This document shows positions 54,992-64,000 of a stretch of 64,000 nucleotides of DNA, one piece after another. The translations under genes and the position numbers were made by a program. The notes beneath the pieces were generated by a model. The model made no database searches. It saw nothing but the letters and a program-made list of their open reading frames with translations, and was not told where the DNA came from. The stretch lies in assembly GCA_964650845.1 (NCBI GenBank), contig CAZYXR010000005.1, positions 10,231 through 74,230 of the forward strand. Direction: 5' to 3'. This stretch comes from UBA7692 sp964650845 (GTDB taxonomy: Bacteria; Bacteroidota; Bacteroidia; Chitinophagales; LD1). Numbering within the stretch: position 1 is the stretch's first letter; the number at the start of each line of letters is the position of its first letter.

Positions 54992-56698
54992 TTAGTATTC
55001 AAGGAAAATCTCTACTCTTCTATTTTTTTGGCGATTGGCAGCCGAGTTGTTTGGCACAAGTGGCTTATCTGGTCCCAATGCCTCTGTCAATATTCTGTAA
55101 TCATCTACTCCTTTACTTACAATGTATTGTTTAACAGCAAGCACTCTTTCTTGCGAAAGTTTTACGTTCTTAGCACGGGCACCTACATCATCTGTGTGGC
55201 CTTTCAAGCGCAACATTGCATCATCAGTCTTACGCACTTTCGCAATCAAATAATCTAAATATTGATAAGAACTTGGGCGAATAACAGCCGAGTTTGTTTC
55301 AAATTCCAAATTGTCATAATCGTCAAACACTTCTATTTTTTTACCATCTACTTCTTCAATATGCGATTTAGCACCAAAAAACAAAGTATCAATTTTAATA
55401 ATCTCAACTTGCTTCACTTGCACTACTGTATCGGGCTTTTTGTTTTTTGCTGCTTCCAGCTCCACGCGCAACGCTTCTGTTACTTTATTGATTGAATCTA
55501 TTCGCGCTTCTGCCTCAGCTTGCAATTCCGCTTTCGATTTTTTGGAACTTACTTTTTTAAGAGGTTGCTTTTCCTCCACCAAAGTTGCTTTTGCTACTAC
55601 GCTGTTTTCTGCCGGAGCTTTATCTTTTCCACCCAAATTGAAGTGCAAGCCTAAGCTGTGTGTGCCTTGATAAATGCTGGTAGAACGGAATGAGTAATCA
55701 ATACCCAAGCGAGGCCCTGTTCCATCTTTTTTGAAAGGTGCTTCTACGGTTAAACCACCGGCAAATCCTGTATAGTTGGTTTGGCGAGTATCTTTGTTGG
55801 TAATGCCCACTTCGCCACGGTAGCCCCCGCGAAGCATAAATATTTCACGGTACGAAAATTCAACACCTCCACCAAAATGGTCGTTTCCATAGGCGTTAGA
55901 GGTAAAGTTTGCCGAAAATGTGATGCGGTAATTTTGTGTTCTTGTACTTGGGTCTAAATCAAATTCGTTGCCCAATAAAAGGTCGTAAGCCGCGCCAATG
56001 TTCAACTGCACAGGCAGATCGAATTTTTGTGTTTTGCGATCGAAGGCAAGCTGATACTGACCACTTTCGGCAGTTCCGGTAAACGAAAACCCATCGCCAC
56101 GGAATGTCATTGGTGTGCCTACGTTTCTTAATGCAACACCAAAATGAATATTTTTCTTTTTACCTGTTGAATACAACAAACCAGCATCTACCGAAAATCC
56201 AAATGCGTTGATATTGTCAATACCTTCATTTATCAACCGCACGGTAATACCGCCTTTAATACCCAAAGGAAAAACCTTAGCATAAGAAATGCCAATATTC
56301 AAAAAGCGTGGACTGTATGTACCAATTCCACCTTGAGGATCTTCGTAGGTAGTTCTGATAATTCTTCCAAAATTTAGCGACTGAACGGTAATGGCAAAAA
56401 CATTTGTTTTTACCTGCTGTGCAAAGCCTGCATGAATCACCCCTAAACCAGAACCTTGCATCCATAACGAATAGGCTACTTGCACATCTGTTTTGCGCAC
56501 ATAGCCCAATCCAGCCGGATTGATTCGTTCCGACTCAATACCGCGAACACGTGCAGAATTCATGCCCCACATACCGGTTGAGCGCGCCCAACCATTCATC
56601 ACCAATTCGGCTGCGCCTGCCTCACCGCGTCTATCGGGGTTGCCGGCAAAAACTTGTAATGCTCCGATGGTTGCTGCTATAAGTAAAACTTTTTTCAT
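54992..56698 (-). CDS. PorV-like outer-membrane barrel fused to OmpA peptidoglycan-binding domain
   Basis: 568 residues. Signal peptide cleaved after VFAGNP. Residues ~25-375 have the PorV/PorQ pattern: AGAAELVMNGWARSTGMWG, INPAGLGYVRKTDVQVAYSLWM and repeated aromatic strands of a FadL-like barrel. A charged hinge with a short coil (~390-430) leads to a C-terminal OmpA domain, with LKGHTDDVGARAKNVKLSQ and NRQKNRRVEIFLEY as peptidoglycan-contact motifs. PorV is the T9SS shuttle that hands cargo to the attachment machinery; here the barrel would also be tied to the wall. It is downstream of the large surface protein and TonB receptor. Confidence 0.82.
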   Translation of the reverse strand: MKKVLLIAATIGALQVFAGNPDRRGEAGAAELVMNGWARSTGMWGMNSARVRGIESERINPAGLGYVRKTDVQVAYSLWMQGSGLGVIHAGFAQQVKTNVFAITVQSLNFGRIIRTTYEDPQGGIGTYSPRFLNIGISYAKVFPLGIKGGITVRLINEGIDNINAFGFSVDAGLLYSTGKKKNIHFGVALRNVGTPMTFRGDGFSFTGTAESGQYQLAFDRKTQKFDLPVQLNIGAAYDLLLGNEFDLDPSTRTQNYRITFSANFTSNAYGNDHFGGGVEFSYREIFMLRGGYRGEVGITNKDTRQTNYTGFAGGLTVEAPFKKDGTGPRLGIDYSFRSTSIYQGTHSLGLHFNLGGKDKAPAENSVVAKATLVEEKQPLKKVSSKKSKAELQAEAEARIDSINKVTEALRVELEAAKNKKPDTVVQVKQVEIIKIDTLFFGAKSHIEEVDGKKIEVFDDYDNLEFETNSAVIRPSSYQYLDYLIAKVRKTDDAMLRLKGHTDDVGARAKNVKLSQERVLAVKQYIVSKGVDDYRILTEALGPDKPLVPNNSAANRQKNRRVEIFLEY

Positions 56699-56731
56699 TT
56701 CTATTGTTGCTTACTGAATTTCTTATTTATG

Positions 56732-56763
56732 AAAAAAGCATTGCCGATAAATATCGGCAATGC
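56732..56763 (-). terminator. Terminator after the large surface-protein gene
   Basis: A 12-bp perfect stem (GCATTGCCGATA and its complement, two-base loop) followed on the minus strand by TTTTTT. It lies between the stop at 56775 and the start of the PorV-OmpA gene at 56698, so readthrough or a separate promoter is needed for the latter. Confidence 0.8.
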
Positions 56764-56774
56764 GGATGCATTTT

Positions 56775-59700
56775 TTAGAAGTTTGAAATATCTGGTGGAC
56801 GCATACCTAAAAATACTTTTTGTGTGCGCTCGCCCAAGCCAGCAGATTTAATATGAATAATATAAACCCCGCTGCTCACCGCTACACCTCTGTCATTTTT
56901 CAAATCCCAATCAATAGAGCTGTCTAAGTTTATTTGACCATCGGTCAATGCTGCTCCATCCGATATATCAACCTTTGCATTGGTAGCAGGATCAACATCT
57001 ATGGACCTTGAGTACCTTCTGATAAAAGTTCCATCTAAGGTAAAGATGTTTATCTCGCACTTGTTAGGCAGGTTGATTATTTTAACGCGAGTATCAAACT
57101 GCGATGTTTCGTAAGCCGAGTATGCTAAATATGGATTCGGTACAACACGAATTAAATCCAACGCATTTTTTGCTACTTCTTTTTGATTGTCTTTTGGGGC
57201 TAAACCTTTGGTGCTAAACTGATAGCGCGGCAAACCACCGGTGTTATTATTTACATCGGTAAAAGTTGCAATGGTAGCAAATTCAATGAATGGTCTTTCT
57301 ACACGAATTTTCACCTTTACTTCCGATGGTGGAACTATTTTATTTCCATTCAGTTCAGTGAACGCAAAATTTTGGTTCAAATGAGGAATTGAAGTATAAA
57401 TCAGTGAACGGTGTAATTCTTGCACTCGGCTGTTTATAACATTTGTAGGACCGGGAACATTGTAGTTGGACAGCAACACCTCTTGTGCATTTTTGCCTTC
57501 ATCATACCTTGAATTCATTACGTAAATAAAATGCTTTCCTCCAAAAAACGGCTCGCGTGGCGGCACTCGTCCAGGCAGTTCAATGGTAGAGTAAACCATT
57601 GAAGTTGGATTCCAAAACATATCATTGCCATTTTGGTCGGCATACTCCGATGATTCACCAAAAGCAATATTCAATCGCTCTCCTGTTTCTACATTGATGG
57701 CATATCCAGGAAACCATGAACGACCTGTATCTTCCACATAATCAAAGTTTTGATTGAAGTCGAAAGCAATAGATCCGTCTTTGCTTTTAGAGAATGCTCT
57801 GCGAATTTGTCCTTTGCGTGGTGCTCTGCCATTTGGTGCCAAATCGGCCCCCTGGTTTGTGCCAAATTCTTCTCCTGTTTCAAACACAACACATTTCGAC
57901 CATTTGCTGGTATCTGGTGTAATAACTATATCAACACTCACCAATTCTTCAAGATTGTTTTGTGGCATTGGATTCAGCAAATTTGCTTGATTGCATTGAC
58001 CTTGCTGCCCGCTGTAACTGTATGTATTGGTATAGTTTCTCCACTTAAAGCCGGGGTTGTTGATGTAAATTGGCCCCATGTCGTTACCAATTTCGTAGTT
58101 GCGACATGTTGCATTATTTTCCATCGAGAAATTAGAAGTTAAAGCATAAGGCGCCCAAGATCCCGAAACCATTTTATCGAAACGTGAACCTGGATCGGTG
58201 AATGCAGTATCTACTATCCCGGTGCGGTATCTGTTTGGATTCCAAGCGCCAGACAAATCGCCTAATAAGGAGCCTGAGCGAATCCAGTTTGCTACGTCTT
58301 TTTCGCCTTCGTCTTTTAAGAAAGCTAACCACGGTGCTGTTGGGTCGGCATTTTCAACGCTACTTGTTAGGTAGTCGAAAATTCTTTTGCCATTAGAGCG
58401 GTTATTGTAAATGGCAACCGGATAGCCGAAGGTTAATGAAAAACCATAATCGTTTTGCACCGTTCCGGTTTGCGAGGTAATATACTGCTCGTATGGGCGT
58501 GAAGTTCTTTCATCTACCGTTACCACTGCCGTACCGGTTGAATAGTCAATCAACTTACGTTTGAAATACGGCACAATTTCGCTATTGATAACATCAGCTA
58601 CCGAACCATCATTATTTAACTTATGTAGTACCCAAGTAATAGTAGTATCTACTGCGGCAGCAGAGTCAATATCTACAACTACTCCACTTGTATCTTTAAT
58701 AGAATTATACGAAACAGTTGAGTCGGTTATCAATTTAAAACGAACCTCCCAGTCTGCTTCCTGAATTTTCATAGGGTCAACCACTTTGAATTTTATTGGG
58801 TCTTTCCCTTTTTGATACACCAAGGTATCGGTATAATGATTAGGGGCCGATTTCAATATTTTTTCAATGGTAGCATCAGTCAAATCAATTGCATTGCCAC
58901 CATTACCACCACCTTCTATTCTTCTCACCTCTACACCATCGCCAAATTGCGAGTTCAACACAGTTCCTTCGTTACGCACTTCGGGTTTGTGCGGAATTGC
59001 CGAATAAACTTTGAAGTTTTTCCGTCCCGCTCTGTATGGTTCTGGCTGAGTTGAATCTGGCCGGTTTACGTTGAACGGAGCAAAATTATTATACGCATAA
59101 GCAATAGCAGTATAGAAATAAGATTTATGATTCACCAATCTATTCGCATCTACTGATGGGGCAAATTTATCGGTAGTAAGTCTAAATGAATTTTGAATTC
59201 CATTATCGGTAGCATCGCCCAAGGCAACTCTTTCAACAGGAACATACAAATTCAATGATTGATCTAATCTAAACTCGATAATTCTACCCACACCGTCTTT
59301 TACATCAACCTGTGCAATCAACAATGCTTTATCTGGATCATCCACATCGGTTGCAGAAACACGGCTATCTTTTACTTGATACAATTTATAACCTTGGAAC
59401 ACATACTTCACTCTATTGCTAGTATCGCCAGGGTACAATACGCTTGCTGCCGGAATTACTTCTTTATATGCCTCGCCATAGTTATTGCTGCCAGGCAAGT
59501 TGCGAAGGTTGATAATAATTTCGCGGTCTAACTCGCGTATATCCAACGTTGGTGCATCAGGACCGTTGGTTAATCGGAATTTTTGATTAAACAAGCCCTG
59601 CGCTTTATCGGCAGCCGGACGGATGTAACTCAAATCTGGACAAGTACCCACGCCCACGCCCGGAGGGCGCACAAATACAACACCTACGGTTACATCTTGT

Positions 59701-60996
59701 GTTAAACCTGGTTGCAACAAAAATGGCCCCGAGGTTTGAACCATCCTTCTATCACCTTTAGTAGTTGGCACCGAACATTCGCTCCACTGCGAAGCATCGC
59801 TTGGGTTGCCTGGGAAACAATAGTTGGTAACCACCGTACCGCCATAGCCATTACCGCCATCGGTAAATGGTGTTCCATCTAACCATCTTGNNNNNNNNNN
59901 CTGATGTATCTTTAGGACCTTCAAAGAAAACGATACCACCCAATGGCAACTGAGAGCCGTAACCACCAACACCGTTTGCTGCCTCATCAAAATTATCGCC
60001 ATTGTAAACAAATGCAAGCCTGCGACCCACATCACAACCCACATAATCATCGGCTGAGTTACCCAAATCAGGGTCGCTCCATTGAGAAATATAAGATTGA
60101 CGTAAACCAAGAGAAGACTTGTTTGTAACATTATAACGGTAGAAAGTCATGTTATTGATTTCATCCGTGGTCTTAAACGCAAATGCCAAAGTGTTCATTT
60201 GAATACCAATACCTTGACCGCTTGATTCAGTATGAATATTCCCCGCATCATTCATTACCCAAAAAATCATTTGGTCGCCATAAGCACCTAAAGTATCGGG
60301 CGCAGGAAATGCACTTGCATAAATGGTTGGGAAATCACCTTTGGTAGGGTCGTAAATTCCGTTACCATCCACATCGCGGAAAGGTGCTAAAACACTTGAA
60401 ACATCGAAGCCTTCAGCAGCCAAAACCGGATTTCCTTTACCAGGCCACCTAAGTACATTTGGAGCAATTGAACCCGATGGGAGCGATCCTCCACCGGCAG
60501 CTTCAAAATCTAATTGAAGTTGTTCAATCTCTGAGCCATAAACATTAAAATGTCTATCCCATTTCACACAAGTTGCTCTATTAACTTCACCTTTGTTATC
60601 TAAGGGACCCGACCAAAAATCGTAACCTACTTGGCGATAACGGGTAGCGGCAATTTTTAAATTTCCACCTGCATCTACACCCGAAACCCAAATTGCTCCT
60701 GCAAACAACATATTCAACGCAGGGGTCGATCCCGGAGGGTTGGCTTTTGGTACTTCATATCGCGCTACCGATAGATCCCACCACATATCGCCACCATTCA
60801 ACAAACGGGTACGAACATTATTGATGTCCATATCTATTTGTGCAACCGGAGGAGCGCAATCGCCAGCCTCTGTTTTATAGTAACCTTGTGGTTGTTTTGG
60901 CTGCGCTTTTTTCTTGCCAACAGAAACATCAACACGTGCATTTACTGCCATAGGAAGCAGCAACACAAGCAACAGTAATTTTGTTATATTCTTCAT
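56775..60996 (-). CDS. Very large exported surface protein with T9SS-like C-terminus (interrupted by N gap)
   Basis: Two frames join across the ten N at 59891-59900: FFEGPKDTS before and RWLDGTPFTDGGNGYGG after. The combined product is about 1400 residues. Signal peptide cleaved near AVNAR. The N-terminal ~380 residues (GAIWVSGVDAGGNLKIA, DQMIFWVMND, FAFKTTDEINNMTFYRY) are a conserved module seen in other Bacteroidota secreted proteins. The C-terminus has VVPNPYLAYSAYETSQFDT, INIFTLDGTFIRRYS and SSGVYIIHIKS, a FlgD-like/type A sorting fold, though the usual terminal Lys motif is replaced by RPPDISNF. The frame requires the true gap to be a multiple of three. Confidence 0.82.
59891..59900. other. 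Scaffold gap (10 N) inside the large surface gene
   Basis: Ten N break the frame. The two flanking frames can only belong together if the real distance is divisible by three, so 10 is a placeholder. Confidence 0.95.
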
Positions 60997-61030
60997 ATTT
61001 CAGCTTTTATCAAGTTCGTTAAAATATCTG

Positions 61031-64000
61031 TTAGAAGTTAAATTGAAAACCAAGGAATATTCTACGGGGCAAGCTATAGTTGCTTGGGTCGTTTACAAAT
61101 GCGCGATACAAATCCACATAAGATTGAGGGTTGTAAGCAGCGCTTTTAGGGGCATCGCTTAATGTAGAACTCAAGTAACCATCATCGTCAGGGTTGCCTG
61201 TGTAGCGATACACATTTACAGGGTTAAGTGAATTCAACAAGTTTTGAATTTGCAAGTACACCTGGAAATTCAAAGTGCGTTGAAACTCTTTGTCTTTACT
61301 TTTGTTGGTTACCACATCAAATCCTTTGAATATTCTGAAATCTACACGGAAGTTCCACGGCAAGCGTGAACCGTTTATAGAACCTTGAGATAATTTCTTT
61401 TGCGAAGCATTCAAAGCATCGGGCGTAACGTTGGACTGAGAAGTAAATGGAGTACCCGAACGAGCGCGAATATTAAAGTTAAAGCCTGCATTTGCTAAAA
61501 TCTGAGAACCAGATTTACTAACCGGCCCATCATACTCTCTACCCGAAGCAAAACTGTAATCCAAAATAAGGTTTATCATGTGGCGGGCGTCATAGTTTAA
61601 TGGGCTGATGGTGCGCAGATTATCGTAACCGCCTTGTGCCAAACTTAATTGTGCTTGGTCGCTAGATCCTGTACCTTCTGCAAACTGCATGGTATAGTTT
61701 GCTGTTGCTTTAAAGTTTTTGATTCTGCGCATCTCTAAATCTAACTTGAAGCCTTTTACAGTTCCAAAGTCGATGTTGTCGTAAGTGATATAGTTTTTAG
61801 GAAATGCATAGGTGAAATACTTAATCTGCACTTGGTCGCGGAACTCGCGGTAGTAAGCCGAAATGGTTACTGCTGCAAAATCAGCTAACTTTTGCTTGAA
61901 TCCCAATTCAAAATCAATTGTTCTTTCCGGACGCAAATTCGGGTTGTTGATTGGCGTGCTTATATTTTGGTTGAAATATAAGTAATCTGTAGGTTCCATT
62001 AACGACCGGCTTCCTTGCGGGCGTTGGCTTAACACATCGTAGTGCGCAAAAAACAATGCATTTTGNNNNNNNNNNCAAACGAGGCATCACCACCCATTGT
62101 GGTTTGTATTTTGTAAACGAACCCTCTGGGTTAAAGCGTTTAGGATCTTGAATTAAGCCTCTTATCTCGTTGATGTCGCTGATGTTATCCAACTCGGTAA
62201 GGTACGGAGTTATTGTACCCGTAGATGATGCGTTTGCAACATTTGCACCGGTTGCCAGTTCGTTTCCAAATGCATCATACCATCTGCTTCCTTGGCGGTA
62301 ACCCGCTACACCTGCCGATGGGTCGTCAGAATTTTTAAGATAAACAAAGGTTTTATCAGCCTCTAAATTTGTTGGGTGTGCAAATTGAGAGCCTGTTTCC
62401 GCAATTGTTTTAATGCTATACAACGAGTATGGATCTCGCATTACATATTGGTTAGCGTCATATCTATCTACACGCACCCCTACGTTAAATGTAAGTTCGC
62501 GGAAATTGAATTTGTCGGATATATATCCTGCAGCGTAGAAAGGTCTAAACGCATCAATTTGGCGTACAGGAACGCCATTGGCATCCACCTTTGTAAAGAA
62601 GTCGAAAAACTGAGGACGCGACTTTTGAAGATTTCCTTGATAGTCGAACCCGCGATAAAAAGCATAAGAACTATTGTTATTCAATATCTCCTCTGCATTA
62701 AACATACTTACATTGAAGAAACTTGGATCAAGTGCATCAATATTGATAAATGAATCTATTGGCGCGTTGAGTTTAGCGCGCACGTTTTTGTCGAAGTTAG
62801 ATTGTAAACTGTCGTTTACAGCGCGCTTAAACAATACTGTATCTAAATCATAAGGATTTAGCCCTAAGTCTTTTAGTTGTTGGAAAGTAAATTGCTGCCC
62901 CGGCATACCATCTAACACAAAAATCGGATTAGCAAAATCCAACCCTTGCAAGTGCCTGTTCATCAATTGGCGCGAAAGAAACCAAACTTCTAAAGGCGAA
63001 AACTGGTATCTGCGTTGCACGCGCTGCTCTACCTCAACACCAAATTCCAAACTGTGACGATTCAAGCCATCGGAACCCGGCTTAGCAAGATCCATGGTAA
63101 CCTCTGCACGACCTCGATATTGTTCATCATAATTATCGTATCCATAACCATTGTATTGGCGGCCGGTGTTGAACCAAAGATTATAAGCCAAATCCGAACG
63201 TTGCCCGTTTACAAGCGCTTTGTTCGATTGAATGCCATTCAAATCGGTTGCAGTGCCACCCAATTCAAAATACTGCTGTGTATATCTTGTTCCATAAGGA
63301 TTAAGTGTACCCGGTGTAAATGCTACTGCTGTATCTTGAATATCCTGTTGAATAATCATATTATTGAAAGTGCGAATCACATCGCCATCAACAACTTGAA
63401 AGGTATCTGCCGAAGGGCGGAAAACCGGAGATTTTTGCAAATCGAATTTACCTATGTAGCCATAGTTAAAAGGATTATTTCCGTGCGACTCGTCTTCAAA
63501 TCTTCTGGTGTTTTTTTCGTAGTCAAATTGTAAGGTATAGCCGATATATTGAACAGCACTTGCTTTCTTTTTCTCGCCTTCTTTTGGTGTACCAAAAACA
63601 AATCTTTGATTGAAACGACCATAAACTCTCCAGTTCTGTTCGGTATAAAGCGGGTTGTTTTCGTAATTCAACAAAGTGTATCTATCAACCCAATCGTGGT
63701 ATTTGCGGTAGTTGAAAGTTCCACCAATACCGATATTGATATTTTTATACGGTTGAATATCTATTCTAGCAACACCTCTGAAGTTAGTTTCATCATTGTT
63801 AGGTTTTGCCTTAATCTTATACATATCTTTCATGGTAAGATTTTCGGCTGCAAGGTTAAAACCACCTCCAACTTCATTTTTAATCAAAGGAAACTGACGC
63901 AGCGAATCCAACTTTTCTTCTCTTACCTTCCAAGTTCCTACGGCAGATGGCGAGCGGTCTTTTTGATCGCCGGGATGCTGCCGTTGAGCGTCGCTATCAT
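61031..64000 (-). CDS. TonB-dependent receptor (5' end outside window, interrupted by N gap)
   Basis: About 985 codons are visible from the right edge to TAA at 61031. Two frames meet at the N gap: KPQWVVMPRL before and QNALFFAHYDVLSQRP after. The alternating-strand barrel sequence, the NLRPERTIDFELGFKQ line, FRVDFRIFKGFD near the end and the terminal LGFQFNF with final Phe are classic for the barrel of TonB receptors. The N-terminal carboxypeptidase-like and plug domains lie beyond position 64000. No SusD-like gene follows; the large surface protein comes after 34 bases, so it is not a standard SusCD pair. Confidence 0.85.
62066..62075. other. Scaffold gap (10 N) inside the TonB receptor gene
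   Basis: Ten N between codon boundaries on both sides. The frames agree only if the true gap is a multiple of three. Confidence 0.95.

Noticed and set aside
61031..64000. SusC/SusD polysaccharide-utilisation pair
   Set aside because: The gene after the receptor has no SusD-like signature or lipoprotein signal, and no glycoside hydrolase is nearby.

Overview
The window looks like a draft or metagenome-assembled scaffold from a gliding-type Bacteroidota, probably Chitinophagales or a relative. The grounds are a giant SprB-repeat protein ending in the type B type IX secretion (T9SS) C-terminal domain, a PorV-like barrel, DUF4476 and DUF4397 proteins, TonB-receptor biology, AT-rich intergenic DNA, and recurrent TAnnTTTG/TAnnTTCG minus-7 promoter boxes in place of sigma70-type boxes. 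Order-level placement is inference. Three runs of exactly ten N mark scaffold joins, and two of them break long genes in the raw frames.

Layout. 1-5.7 kb (minus): about 1911 codons of a T9SS-secreted SprB-repeat protein. 5.9-7.5 kb: a CAP-domain protein and a TerC-family membrane protein. 7.5-24.1 kb: an accessory locus of modification enzymes (N-acetyl-sugar amidotransferase, carbamoyltransferase, PhyH dioxygenase, methyltransferase, UbiA prenyltransferase, asparagine synthetase, a second methyltransferase broken by one stop codon, a radical SAM enzyme coupled to a glycosyltransferase-like protein, three SGNH hydrolases and a polytopic membrane protein). It abuts cysN-cysD-cysC, which makes PAPS. 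27-28 kb: a DUF4476 protein. 28-35 kb (minus): tetR-tolC-adaptor-RND efflux operon behind a near-consensus promoter lying almost on the start codon. 35-44 kb: housekeeping genes (HI0933-like flavoprotein without a normal start codon, LpxH-like phosphatase, peroxiredoxin, ferredoxin reductase-like enzyme, MBL hydrolase, tRNA-Met, GIY-YIG protein, a frameshifted processive glycosyltransferase, an alkylglycerol-monooxygenase-like hydroxylase, dCTP deaminase).

44.1-53.0 kb (plus) is the least explained part: eight closely spaced genes, all with export signals. They encode an EGF-like lipoprotein with two internal repeats, an outer-membrane barrel carrying an N-terminal domain I do not recognise, a stand-alone copy of that domain, a LamG plus five-HYR adhesin, three NAGPA/DUF2233-like phosphodiester glycosidase relatives with progressively degraded active-site loops, and a periplasmic protein with a C-terminal membrane anchor. 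I consider this the best candidate for an undescribed cell-surface system. 53-64 kb (minus): queA, greA, a PorV-like barrel fused to OmpA, a very large exported protein with a T9SS-like C-terminus, and a TonB-dependent receptor running off the right edge; the last three look like one surface-assembly unit.

Several lesions (nonsense codon at 15841, homopolymer frameshift at 40965, missing start codon at 35105) could be real or consensus errors, and read-level data would decide. No rRNA, CRISPR array, insertion sequence or prophage was seen, and no gene-free stretch exceeds 300 bases.
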